From Pogonophryne albipinna (Eukaryota; Chordata; Actinopteri; Perciformes; Artedidraconidae), in NCBI GenBank assembly GCA_028583405.1, contig CM053253.1:16762925-16826924 (forward strand): DNA of 64,000 nucleotides, in the 5' to 3' direction. The notes beneath the pieces are model-generated. The model ran no database searches. It was not told where the DNA came from and saw nothing but the letters and a program-made list of their open reading frames with translations. Shown one piece after another: positions 1 to 13,878 of this stretch (position 1 is its first letter; every line of letters begins with the position of its first letter). Position numbers and translations under genes: made by a program.

Positions 1-18
1 GCATGATGGAGGGTTTAC

Positions 19-261
19 CTGTCTGTTCATGAAAATGTATATCATAGGGTTGTAGACAGTGCTGCTCTTAGCCAAGTAAACTGGTATGGTAGCGATGATG
101 GGGTTAATATATAAACTGGAGTCCATGATGACAGCGAGGGCCATGCCAGCATATGGCAGCCAGGTCACTAGGAAGGCCAACACCATCACCACTATCATAC
201 GTGCCACCTGCATCTCCACACGATTTGTGCTGCCAGCCTCACATATCTGCAGCTTGGTCAC
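19..261 (-). CDS. parapinopsin: parapinopsin exon 4 (TM6-TM7)
   Basis: An 81-codon exon encoding the loop-3 end, TM6 (FLVTWLPYAG) and TM7 with the retinal lysine and NPMIY. It ends at FMNRQ with the donor GTAAAC, the intron position shared with rhodopsin. The next exon is outside the window. Confidence 0.9.
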
Positions 262-2533
262 CTATGACACCCAAATACAAGCAAAACAACTTATTGTAAT
301 GTGGGTACAGGCAACCAGTAGTCATTTAGTGTACTCATATTCCCAACATTTAGATAGCTCACCTGCCGGAGGGTCCATAAAAGTTTTGAGTAAGATACTA
401 CGATGACCGTGAAGGGCACAGTAAAGCACAGCATAAAGTATAAGATGATGTAGGACATGTTCCCGATGTCCCGGCTGTACCAGTTAGGCGCACAGGAGGT
501 TTTTACGCCCTCCAGCTCAAAACTACCCCAACCAAACAGAGGTGGAGTGTTCCACAAAAACGACCACAGCCAGGACAGCACCACTCCGGAAACAGCATGT
601 CTGACGAAAACAGAGATGTGGTGTCACATGCCGGAGGAGTGTTCAAAGTGTTGTAATCTGGGTGATGCTGCCAAGAGAAATATTGAATGTGATTTATACC
701 TTGTCTGGAACAGGACAGCCCCCTGGGGATAGCACACCACTATGTAGCGTTCTACAGAGATGATCGCGATGGTACACAGACTTGATATACCTAAAAAAAG
801 AAATGTGTGAAAACAAAATTACTTTTTCATAGAACAGATTCCTGCTCAGCTTTACACCAATTAATGAATATGTAAATTTAGAAGTAAGAACATTTATTTT
901 AGTACTAAACTTTGGAGTGTTTACATTTGATGCCACTTAATACACTCAAAGGGTTATATAGTAATATGAAATGTTTATTATATTAGCATGACTGCTATAT
1001 TTACTTTTTTATACATTTTAAAATAAAACATATATTATAATTATACAATATATGACGACAGGGGCGGTTCTAGGGGGGGTCAGGGAGGGCCAGTGCCCCC
1101 TAACACTGCCCTCTGACCCCCCTGTGGCCCCCCTAAAAATGAAAAGTGAAAAAAAATTATGATTTATTACACGATTTATTGAATGACGGAACTAACGTTA
1201 TTCGTCATTCTAGTCGGACCCATTAGAGCGGTGCACTCAGGACCCATTAGAGCGGTGCACTCACTTTCACTGTCCGGCTGAAGCGCGCGAAAAACACTTT
1301 TCATCTTGGATCATCAGAGGCTGTTGCATCCAAGAAAGACTGATTGAAACCTACGTTTCGAGAGACTACCACGATAATTGAAGGTGATTTTAACTATTGT
1401 ATCCGTGTAATTTTAGATGTAAAGTAGAGATGTAACTGTTCATTGCCTTTATTTTTATATAAATATGGTGTTAGTGCAAAAATTGTACTATAACTTAAGC
1501 TGAAGCTAACAGTAATAACTATAAGATATATCTGAAATAAATAAGTGTACTGAAACAAATACCAATAACTGTATTGCATTGTTTTCTTATGCGCAATTAC
1601 TTCATACTGTCTAGTTCTCTTTTTCGTCCTGCATTTATTGTGCCCCCCTCAGAAAATAACTGGCCCCCCAGTGGCCCCCCCAGTCAAATCGGTCTAGAAC
1701 CGCCACTGTATGACGATGAAATAAAAAACACACCTGCAAAAAATCATTGTTTGGTGGCTCTCATGTCACATTACAGCTGTCTCTTAGTAACTTTAAGAGA
1801 AAATGATCAAATATTTCACACAGAAAGTAGAACATGTTTTACAAGAAAGTGTTCAATTATTTTAAAACAGAACTCTGTTTGAATCATTTATCATCTCCCA
1901 AAGCATCCAGATTTGTAGGGCTCTTTTGGAGGGGACAATTGGACGGAAATACCGAGGTGCTTATTAAGTTGTTAAAATAAGCTCAACCTCATCAGGCTAC
2001 GAATGATGATATGTGTCAGCTATGACAATCTTATAATGTAATATGTAAAACATGTATTGCCCCTGCAGAGCAATTTTAACAATTGCACAATCTGTTGATA
2101 CATCATCTGTTCTTTTACTGAGGCTTTTTGTAAGTTGTAGGTTATGCTTTGTATCCGTATACAAAAGTAGGCATACTGCTTGGCTTTTGATTGACTCACC
2201 AAAAATGGAGACAGCAAAGCCCTCTAAAACACAGCCTGCACGTCCCAGGCTGAAGTATCCCATGGCACTGGTTACTGTGGTGGGCAGACCTCCAAATACA
2301 GCACAGCCCAGGTCACATATGGCCAGATTTACTAAGGCGTAGCTGAGTGGCTGCCTCAGCTGTCTGTGTCTCACAGTCACCACAATCACCAGGACGTTGA
2401 GGAAGATCCCACACACGGAAAACACACCCATGATAACGGCCAGTATTGTGTAGCCAGTCCGAGACAGGAGCTCCTCGTTGACTGAACTGTGAGAGGGTGA
2501 GGAGTTTCCATCATGTAAGGAAAGGTGCACCAT
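19..2533 (-). CDS. parapinopsin: parapinopsin (non-visual pineal opsin), four exons, 3' end missing
   Basis: Exons in transcript order are 2200-2533, 700-790, 363-600 and 19-261, joined by GT-AG introns with compatible phases; they encode 302 residues. This is a light-sensing class A GPCR of the ciliary opsin group. Seen: the disulphide pair C101/C178, a Glu at the counterion position (E104, equal to bovine Glu113), E172 (equal to Glu181), ERY at 125-127, the retinal Schiff-base lysine K286 in YLAKSS, and NPMIY at 292-296. Segments such as WNTPPLFGWGSFELEG and VYLAKSSTVYNPMIYIFMNR match parapinopsins rather than TMT, VA or neuropsin opsins. Family knowledge: parapinopsins are UV- or blue-sensitive bistable pigments of the pineal organ. 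I chose Met at 2533 because the upstream in-frame 26 residues are not opsin-like. The final exon (C-terminal tail, about 40-50 residues expected) lies left of base 1. I cannot decide which teleost paralogue this is. Confidence 0.9.
363..600 (-). CDS. parapinopsin: parapinopsin exon 3 (TM4-TM5)
   Basis: Flanked by TTTTCGTCAG and GTGAGC. It encodes TM4, extracellular loop 2 with E172 and C178, and TM5, ending at TLRQ. Confidence 0.9.
700..790 (-). CDS. parapinopsin: parapinopsin exon 2 (TM3 end, ERY motif)
   Basis: A 91-nt exon preceded by a T-rich acceptor (TTTTTTTAG) and followed by the donor GTATAA. It encodes the cytoplasmic end of TM3 with VERYIVVCYP. It completes the split Gly codon of exon 1 and leaves two bases of an Arg codon. 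Confidence 0.88.
1059..1708. mobile_element. non-autonomous hAT element in parapinopsin intron 1
   Basis: Terminal inverted repeats CAGGGGCGGTTCTAG and CTAGAACCGCCACTG (one mismatch) are flanked by a perfect 8-bp target duplication TATGACGA at 1051-1058 and 1709-1716. The G/C-run-rich ends and 8-bp duplication are typical of hAT elements. No transposase reading frame is visible in the 650 bp, so it is a deletion derivative. Confidence 0.9.
1216..1263. repeat. perfect 24-bp tandem duplication inside the hAT element
   Basis: Two identical 24-bp units beginning GGACCCATTAGAGCGG lie back to back (1216-1239, 1240-1263). Confidence 0.95.
2200..2533 (-). CDS. parapinopsin: parapinopsin exon 1 (N-terminus to TM3)
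   Basis: It starts at ATG 2533-2531 with an N-glycosylation sequon (NSS) near the N-terminus, then TM1, TM2 and the start of TM3 including CVLEGF with the counterion Glu. The donor is GTGAGT. The exon ends after one base of a Gly codon, the conserved intron position of rhodopsin-type opsins. Confidence 0.9.
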
Positions 2534-3769
2534 CTTGATCAGTGAAAATGAAGAGGACCACTGGTCCTTCTTGAGATAAAAACAAATCCAAATGAAGTCC
2601 AGAATATCCACAGGTTAAAAAATAGCAGTCTCACAAAGCTTAAACCAAAAATATATAACAATCCAACATAATTCCAACAGTATTACCAATTAATATGTTT
2701 CTTCAGCTGCAGCATGGTGGCTGCTCTGGTGCAGCTCAAGAGAAGAGGAATATGTGACCCTTTTAATAAGCCCAATGAGAGGTGGTAGGCTTTACACAAT
2801 CTAATTCTTTAAAAAACAAATCCGCAGATCCAGATTGAGATGACAATAATTCAATCTGATTTCCTGTAAGACTGCACTTTCCATGATTGCTGGGTTTACA
2901 GCTGCTCCTGAGTAATGAAACAGGGATTCAGTGGCACAATGTCTGTTTTAGGATCAGAGTTAAATGCATGCCTGCTTGTGAAATGCATATGAGCATTATG
3001 TTAATGTCGCACATTCTAGTGACAGCAGGATTTGCACATGCACTTATTTTGGGGTGATTAACATTTTTCAGACAAAATAACTAAATATTTAAACTATTTA
3101 TTTTAAATCTACCAATGAATTAAGCCCCTTTCTAAAGAGGTCATGATGTCAGAGTAAGCTTTAGAAAAGAGTGTTACACCAGGAGTGTTAAGATGGATTG
3201 CTTGGTTCAAGGACACTATAGCAGGGTAGCCTATATAACCATCAATTCAGGCTCAGCTTCTCTATTCAACGCAACTCAATTACATCTAAAGGGGCTTTCT
3301 TGGCATTAAAGTTTCAAGAAAAATGTAGCAAAAATATTTTCAACATGTGTAGGCCACTGGTTAGGATTTATAGTTGTCGTCGTCCTAGTAGTTGAATCTA
3401 ATCTAAAAAAAGAAATCTAATATAATCTAGTAATGGGCTATTGGCCCAGTAGGCCCACCCATAACGCCGTGGCTGGGCTATTTGTCTTTATTGATTTAAT
3501 GTGAACAGATGGACCACAGCTTGTCCTTCATCCTGTATTTAACAGTTAGACAAGGTACATTTTTAAAACCAGGTTTATCCTTTTTTTGGTTCAGCCAAAG
3601 GAAGTCTTTTATTCTCTCTATGTGGTTTTATCGTGGGTTTTATTCATAGGTCAGAAATGTGGATGTTAATTCTCCTCCCATTCACCAGAGGGCGATGAAG
3701 ACTGAAGCCGAGCTCGAGCGCATTAAAGCTGCTGAGTTTGATCACTGGCGGTAAACAACTACAGTCAAC
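2534..3769. other. head-to-head intergenic region, parapinopsin / ddx20
   Basis: About 1.2 kb separates the two divergent start codons and must hold both 5' UTRs and promoters. The ddx20 side is G/C-richer just upstream of the ATG, and the start context TCAACATGGCG is a good Kozak match. I see no clear TATA box or other identifiable element, and no reading frame of interest. Confidence 0.6.
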
Positions 3770-3965
3770 ATGGCGACCTCCGTGAGGAGAGCAGCGCACG
3801 ACATAGAAACACGAAAGCGGACCGATGATGTGCTTTTATCGGAGGGAATAGACTTCAGCTCCCTGCTGCTCTCTCAGCCCGTGTTGGAGGGACTGTCCTC
3901 CGCAGGCTTCCAGAAACCCTCCCCGATCCAGCTGAAGGCGATCCCGCTGGGCCGCTGCGGACTTG
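3770..3965 (+). CDS. ddx20: ddx20 exon 1 (N-terminus, Q motif)
   Basis: ATG in the context AACATGGCG; 65 codons plus one base, ending in LGRCGL before donor GTGGGT. Confidence 0.95.
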
Positions 3966-6900
3966 GTGGGTTCATTTAACTGCGTGGGCCGCCCCACATG
4001 TTTACTGTTTCATAGTTTATTTATGTCTGTTTGGATAGAGAAACACTTCAGCTGACTGGATCTGCCATCTAAAGATGGAGCGAGAGAGGAGCTGTGGATT
4101 ATTGTTATTGAGTAATGCATCAGTGTTTCTTAGGGTCAAAAACACTAAACTCACAACTTCAAATGAAAGCGTTTAGTTTATTTATTTAATGAAAGAGCAC
4201 ATGTTCAATGTGAAAAGTAACAGTAGATGTAGATTAGTTGCAATTTGGTGAAAAAAAGATCTATACAATATATTTTATATATATATTGTAGTGCCGAGAG
4301 ACAGGGAGTCAGAGGCGGTGCAATGAAGGTGCAAAAGGGAACTTTATTAGAGAGTAACTAAGGTCATGTTGTCCGGTTGCAGTCCGGGAAGAAGAGAGTG
4401 AAGTCAGGAGGGCACACAACATATATAGTAAACACATAACATGTCCGTGTGGGAACAATACCCCCAACTGTAGTTCCATGTATGAATTATGTCCCAGTGT
4501 ATTAATAGGTGGTCACCACAATATATATATATTTTTTAAACACCTTGAATTTCAGGGGGGGGGGGCGCGGGGCTCCGTTGGCGAGACAATGGTAGGGGAA
4601 ACACTGCTGCTGCATTGATCTGGAGTCACTAGGTCACATGACAAGGAAGCAACTGAAAATTACTCTTAATTATTTTATTTATATTCTATTAAAATGTTTA
4701 TGTGAATTCAATTCATGACATGATGACACATCTGTTATCCAATGGGGACGTGTCATATAAGACACATTTATCATTTAATTTAAGCATCATTTTCACTAAT
4801 ACTAGCAAGTTAGTATGGATGTAATGAACATTACGTTGGTTTTGCGTCATTTTAAATGGTAATTTATTGATAGTTCCTAAGTAAAACCCCTTGGGTTAGG
4901 AGCGAGGGCTCGGATGTGAGAAAGTGCTTTCGCCTGCAGCTTTGAAGCAGAGAGCGGTTAATCACAGTGCACTTAGAGAAAAGACCTCTGATTGGTCGTA
5001 CTGTTTAACTGTGGATGGGGAGCACAGGAATGATCAAGCGGATTGGGCACTATAGACTGTGAAGCATCAATATTGCATGCAATCAAGTACATTTAACTGT
5101 GAATGCCAGCATTGTGATTGTGATTTTACAGACTGATCTGTTGTTTCAGATTTGATTGTACAGGCCAAGTCTGGCACAGGGAAGACATGCGTCTTCTGCA
5201 CCATCGCCCTGGACTCCCTTGTCCTGGAGAATCCTGCGACTCAGGTGAGCGGATTCATTCGAGATCATAAGATCAATAGAATATGGAAAAATGTATCCTT
5301 CCCATAACACTTTTAATTTGAAAATGAACACTGCTCAATTTTACCAACAACAGATGGTCATGATAACTAATCCCTTTTAGTTTTGAGGGTCTTAATCTGA
5401 TGAGTTTAAGTTGCTCAGTGTTCAAAGTATAAAATGAAAAAGGGCAATAATTGATAAAGCGGAGGTACATCTGGTCTTGTTGGTGAACTGGCTGCATTCT
5501 AGTGAAATCTTATTAGCTGCAGGGTCTACTGATTGGGAACTACCCAACACTTGTCTGTTAATCTGCATGCAATCAGATGTAAGTGCTTGTTGACATTTAA
5601 CTTTCTCCACAAACAACCTTTCCTTCCTCCTGCAGGTTCTTGTCCTGGCTCCTACACGTGAGATAGCGGTGCAGATTCACTCAGTGGTGATGGCTATAGG
5701 CTGTGCCGTGGAAGGTCTCGAGTGCCATGTATTTATCGGGGGCAGGCCTGTGAGTCAGGACAAAACCAATCTGAAGAAGTGCCATATAGCTGTGGGCTCG
5801 CCCGGTAAGAGGACAAAGGATAAATAGAGGGCATAACATGTAGCTGTGAAGCTGTTATTTTTTAAAACGTTGCTTTTGGTTATATACCCAGGTCGAATCA
5901 AACAGCTCATCGAGTTGGAAATGTTGTCCACCGCCAGCATCAGACTATTTGTTCTGGATGAGGCAGACAAGCTGCTGGAGGAAGGCAGCTTTCAGGAACA
6001 GATAAAGTAAGTAACATCTGACAGGAACCTTTTTATAACAAATAAAATAAATTGCATAACTCGCATGTTCATTTATAAAACCCACATGCTGGAATTCACC
6101 CGCCCCCTCTGCTTGTCTCTTCAGCTGGATCTTTTCCTCTCTGCCTGTGAACAAACAGATGCTCGCACTCTCTGCCACCTACCCAGAATCCCTCGCTCAG
6201 CACCTGACCCGCTACATGAGAGAGCCTACTTTTGTCAGACTCAATCCCAGTGATCTGGGCCTTAAAGGTAAGACATGCGTCAGCTGTGCTGCTGTCATTA
6301 TTACCAAACAAAGCTTAGAAAAACGTTATTTAATTTAAAGGGTTAAAGCATCTCAAATTACTTGACCTTGCAGCTGTTTTTAGTTGGCACATTTATCTGT
6401 AAAGTGACAGCAATTACCTGTTGTCCTGGCTAACAGAGGCTTCTCCTAACACCAGTTACAGGATTGTTTGTAATGTGAGGTGTTCTTCTAAGGGGTTATT
6501 TCCGGACAGAAAATGTGCTTGTAACAAAGTCAGGCCATATGTGTTATGCTTTTTAGGCAATTATGCTTGACTTTATATTCTCCTTTGCATGTTGTCCTCG
6601 TGTGCCCCCTGCCAGGCCTAAAGCAGTACTACAAGCTGGTGCAGTCCCATCCTTTACCTCACATGGTTTTCCAGGAAAAGGTGCAGCATTTGCTGGAGCT
6701 TTTCAGTAAAATCCCATTCAACCAGGCGCTGGTGTTCTCCAATCTACACACAAGGTATTTTCATGCTAAGTGTCACTTAACATAGGTTTTTTTGAATATA
6801 TTTCTTTTACCCACATATTATTTTCAAAAATAAGATCTGAAAATATGTTTTCTGAGAAATGATGTGGAATGCTCCCACAGGGCTCAGCACCTGGCAGACA

Positions 6901-9437
6901 TCCTGTCCTCCAAAGGCTTACCTGCTGTTTGTATCTCAGGTGAGAGCACACTTTGAGCGGCATTATTCTGTGATGACACGATAAATGTTGTTGAGATCTC
7001 TTTGATATTGATTGATTAATATGTAGAAAAGTTGATTACAAATCATCTTTAAGCATTTATTATAAAAAAGGGCTAGTTTTACCTTTTGCAAAAGCGAGGA
7101 CAAAACTAATTCTGAAAATCTAACTTGATATGTCTTTGTGTGATGGCCTTTACAGGTGGTCTGACTCAGGACCAGAGACTGGAGGCCATGTCCAAACTGA
7201 AGCAGTACCAGTGCAGGGTGCTCATCTCCACTGACCTGGTGAGACACACCTGTCCCGTCTGCTGCTTTTTTTTTTCATGTATCTCTTAAGTTATACAAGT
7301 CTTGAGTTTTACAATAAGCTCCTGTTCTTTAATCCTGTATGTTTTCTCTGTCCTTCCTGTCAGACTTCCAGAGGTATAGATGCAGAGAAGGTTAACCTGG
7401 TGATTAATCTGGACGTGCCGCAGGACTGGGAGACGTATATGCATCGAATTGGACGTGCTGGGCGCTTCGGTTAGTCTCCATAGTGTTAGTTTAAAGCAGT
7501 AATGGGTATTTACAATACACGGCAAGTGATTTTGTGAGACTAAAATAGTTCACATTTTGATGAAAGCAGTTCAGCAAAAAGTTTCCAGATTTACACTTTC
7601 GCCCACTGACTTGACTCAAAATATAAGGTCAAAGTTTTGTTTTAGTCTAATAGGTCACAAAACACCAATAATTCAATCTCCACTACTACAGCAAATCTAC
7701 CGTTTCCTGACAGTAACACTACACGTCTCTTATCTGCCACTTTCTCATTTTGAAATATGCTTAATCAGTTAAATGATCAATGGTAATTAATTGATTATCC
7801 ACTGACATCGCTAACTCAGCAAAAAGTAACAGCTGAACATTTTGGAGGATTAGCTTGAGTCTCTGTAGTTATAAACACTGTGACCCACCTAGCTAGTTCC
7901 AGGTTCCTCATCATCTGCATTTATCATAATTGTGGCTTAACCTGTGTGCTGTCTTGGAAACAGAAGGCAATACAGTTTTCTTTTTTTTTACACCTGCCGT
8001 TCTTGGGCACAGAAATCACTCGCCCTCCTTTATCCCTTCGTAGGATTTGAATGGGTTCTCATCATGGTTTTGTTTGTAGGCACTCAAGGACTGGCTGTGA
8101 CCTACTGTTGCCATGGTGAGGAGGAGAACAAGATGATGGCCATCGCTCAAAAGTGTGCCCTGACCTTGTCTATGTTGCCATGTAAGTCACATGTCTGTGA
8201 AGAGTTCCACTTTCTCCTTTTTAAAACAGAACCTTTCAATGAATGTGATTGAGTGGAACCTAATTAAAGTCTATCTCCTTCACTTTTAGCCACTATAGAG
8301 CCTAGTTTGATGGACGAGTCATGTGACTGGGATGTCTGCACTGAAGCTTCTACTCCAGGCCTTTTACCCGTGCCCTCCACCAGGACAGAGAAGAAGAAGC
8401 GTACCAAGCAAGTCACTGATGAAGCTATGGAGCACTCAAGCATTCAAAGGAAGCCAGAGAAGACCCATCCAGCACCGGGACCCCACAGTGAAGGGAATAC
8501 AAGAAGAGCACCTCCTCCAGAGGTCTCTCTCCCACAACCCCCTCCTCGGGTGGTGCCCACTCGAAAAGAGCAACAGGATGCTCTGCCGAAGATCCCTCCC
8601 CTCAGCTCATTCAAGAAATGTAGGTCAAGGTTTATGACCCTGGAAGAAGCTGATCTGGACTTCCACAGCTTCATCACCACAGGGTTGGGTAGATCAGTGG
8701 AGGTCATCAAGGATTTCAGAGGTGGAGAGGATGGTGATGGACATAGAGAGTCTACCATCCTAAATGATGATGGAGCTCAATGTTTCAAACTAAAAAGGTG
8801 GAAATCTGATCTCCCACCTCCAAAGGCAGTTCCCAGTTCTTCAAGCTCGCAATCTGAGGAAGATGATGAGCCAGATCAGACGAGAGGAGGGGAACACAGA
8901 GCAATCTCTGAGCCTCAGCCTGAAGCTAGACCAACACCCATTGTGTCCAAAGAAAAGGCAGGGTCCACTACATCATCATCATCATCATACATTTCTACAC
9001 CCAAAACATATCCCCAGCCGGCATCAAATGCAAGCGCTTGGTCTCAGCCTAAGAACTCTGAATCTGTACCCACGGTTAGACCGAGTGGGCATCTCAGGCA
9101 GACGGCTCCAACGCAACATGGAAGAAATGAATCCAGTAAGGTTACAGAAAAGAATGCGAAACAGAGCAAAAGGGTTTCAGAGAAGATGCGCAGAGAGCAA
9201 AAGAGGGAAAGGGATGAAGAGGAACATGTTGATGAGGATAATGAAGAGGAGGAAGAGGAGGGGGATTGGAGTGCTGAATCTTACTGGAGAGCCAGCTACA
9301 GAGCCTGGAATGATTACTACGCCTCCATGTCTCCTGTCCAAGAGCAAGGTTACCAAAGCTACTACAGTGTAGCCCACAACTGGATGGCAGCCTATCGTAT
9401 GAATGCTGTCTACATGGAGGAACTCCTAAAAGACTGA
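3770..9437 (+). CDS. ddx20: Ddx20 / Gemin3, DEAD-box RNA helicase, complete (11 exons)
   Basis: Exons: 3770-3965, 5150-5244, 5636-5804, 5892-6006, 6125-6267, 6616-6754, 6881-6939, 7156-7238, 7364-7469, 8080-8181, 8290-9437. All have GT-AG introns with matching phases and give 784 residues (human about 824). Motifs: Q-motif region GFQKPSPIQ (46-54), Walker A AKSGTGKT (71-78), PTREIA (103-108), GSPGR (151-155), DEAD (176-179), SAT (208-210), STDLTSRGID (330-339) and [10 protein letters not shown] (360-369). The core and the C-terminal end ([10 protein letters not shown] and [14 protein letters not shown]) match vertebrate DDX20 closely. Family role: ATP-dependent RNA helicase of the SMN complex (Gemin3), acting in spliceosomal snRNP assembly and found in Cajal bodies/gems. 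The middle of the last exon (about residues 420-720) is low complexity, with Ser runs and a Glu/Asp-rich stretch, and diverges most. Confidence 0.97.
4077..4606. mobile_element. hAT-like interspersed repeat (copy A) in ddx20 intron 1
   Basis: This matches 46950-47215 over most of its length outside the LTR insertion: shared segments include GGATTATTGTTATTGA, CACTAAACTCACAACTT, AAACACCTTGAATTTCAGGG and the shared terminus ATGGTAGGGGAAACACTG. That terminus is typical of a fish hAT family. The left end is not sharply defined. Copy A is interrupted by the LTR at 4287-4520, which is absent from copy B. Confidence 0.7.
4287..4520 (-). mobile_element. solo LTR (minus orientation) nested in copy A
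   Basis: On the minus strand it begins TGTGGTGACCACC and ends CTCGGCACTACA, giving TG...CA termini. It contains a TATATA-like motif and then AATAAAGTTCC about 40 bp before the end, the layout of an LTR promoter and polyadenylation site. It sits in an AT run, so the target duplication (an alternating AT pentamer) is ambiguous. No internal retroelement sequence is present. The retroelement superfamily cannot be told from the LTR alone. Confidence 0.65.
5150..5244 (+). CDS. ddx20: ddx20 exon 2 (Walker A)
   Basis: Acceptor TTGTTTCAG. Encodes [12 protein letters not shown] with the ATP-binding P-loop; donor GTGAGC. Confidence 0.96.
5636..5804 (+). CDS. ddx20: ddx20 exon 3 (motifs Ia and Ib)
   Basis: Acceptor CCTCCTGCAG. 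Encodes [11 protein letters not shown] and runs to GSP; donor GTAAGA. Confidence 0.96.
5892..6006 (+). CDS. ddx20: ddx20 exon 4 (DEAD box)
   Basis: Encodes RIKQLIELE through [17 protein letters not shown]; donor GTAAGT. Confidence 0.96.
6125..6267 (+). CDS. ddx20: ddx20 exon 5 (SAT motif)
   Basis: Encodes NWIFSSLP and LALSATYPE, ending LGLK; donor GTAAGA. Confidence 0.96.
6616..6754 (+). CDS. ddx20: ddx20 exon 6
   Basis: Encodes [10 protein letters not shown] through [12 protein letters not shown], the start of helicase domain 2; donor GTATTT. Confidence 0.95.
6881..6939 (+). CDS. ddx20: ddx20 exon 7
   Basis: A 59-nt exon encoding [19 protein letters not shown]; donor GTGAGA. Confidence 0.95.
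7156..7238 (+). CDS. ddx20: ddx20 exon 8
   Basis: Encodes [11 protein letters not shown] through VLISTDL, the first half of motif V; donor GTGAGA. Confidence 0.95.
7364..7469 (+). CDS. ddx20: ddx20 exon 9 (motifs V-VI)
   Basis: Encodes [19 protein letters not shown] and HRIGRAGRF; donor GTTAGT. Confidence 0.96.
8080..8181 (+). CDS. ddx20: ddx20 exon 10
   Basis: Encodes [19 protein letters not shown], the end of the helicase core; donor GTAAGT. Confidence 0.95.
8290..9437 (+). CDS. ddx20: ddx20 exon 11 (C-terminal region, stop)
   Basis: One 1148-nt exon from acceptor CACTTTTAG to TGA at 9435-9437. It starts in the conserved [10 protein letters not shown] block, passes through a Pro/Ser/Glu-rich low-complexity region, and ends with the conserved Trp/Tyr-rich tail and [14 protein letters not shown]. 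Confidence 0.95.
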
Positions 9438-10132
9438 CATTTCTATTCTGCTCATCAGGACATTTAATCGTACCGTTTTCAAATTGTAAAAATGTGTCTG
9501 AATGTCCCCTGTAGAATAATTATTTAAATGTTTGCTCTTCTGTTCCAACAAGTTGCACTTAAAATTGTTGACTCTTTTTTTTTTGTAAATCCATACCCTA
9601 AACTGTATGCTCCAAATACTTTTCCAATAAACTACCAGTATGGATCATGTATTGCAATATCCTCTTCATGTTTACATGCTATGCTTATTACGATATAGTA
9701 TGATTTATTTTCTTCTGACTTTAGACTACAAAGAGCATCCGCATCACCTGCCCTAATCAAACTTGGTGTTTAAGGAGGAAGGTCAAGGAGAGGCTAACAA
9801 CTGCAATCTACTTGCCAGGCTCTTCAGCAGAGCATGGCAAGGTTGGGCCACTCCACTTGCTCCTGATTACAGACTAATCAACTGACCATTCAACCAATCA
9901 ATGCTGGGCAAAATAAATGGCAAACCCCTTAAATACTTTTAAGGGTGTTTGCCTAACTCCATTTTGCCATCTGTAGTGTTTATGAATCTTCATTGTAGAG
10001 CAAGGTGGATAGCTGTTTTACTCACTCTGAGCTGCAGGCCACTGATGTGGACTTCAACCAGGATGTGGTTAGGATGAACCAAAGAGATGTTTATAGACTC
10101 CATAAGAGGGAGCGTCAAACGGAGATGAAAAT
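9438..10132. other. intergenic region, ddx20 3' UTR and GPCR upstream
   Basis: Contains the ddx20 3' UTR to about 9650, then about 480 bp upstream of the GPCR start. No recognisable repeat or promoter motif is visible. Confidence 0.6.
9626..9631 (+). terminator. ddx20: ddx20 polyadenylation signal
   Basis: AATAAA 190 bp downstream of the ddx20 stop, in an A/T-rich 3' UTR. Confidence 0.7.

Positions 10133-13878
<3,746 letters not shown>

Noticed and set aside
1216..1263. CRISPR-like direct repeats
   Set aside because: Only two adjoining 24-bp copies without spacers, in a eukaryotic transposon.
19..2533. Calling the opsin a TMT, VA or neuropsin-type opsin
   Set aside because: The TM4-loop 2 and TM6-TM7 segments and the rhodopsin-type intron positions fit parapinopsin better.
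8863..9372. 169-codon plus-strand frame inside ddx20 exon 11
   Set aside because: An out-of-frame shadow of the Ddx20 C-terminal region; repetitive low-complexity sequence keeps the frame open.
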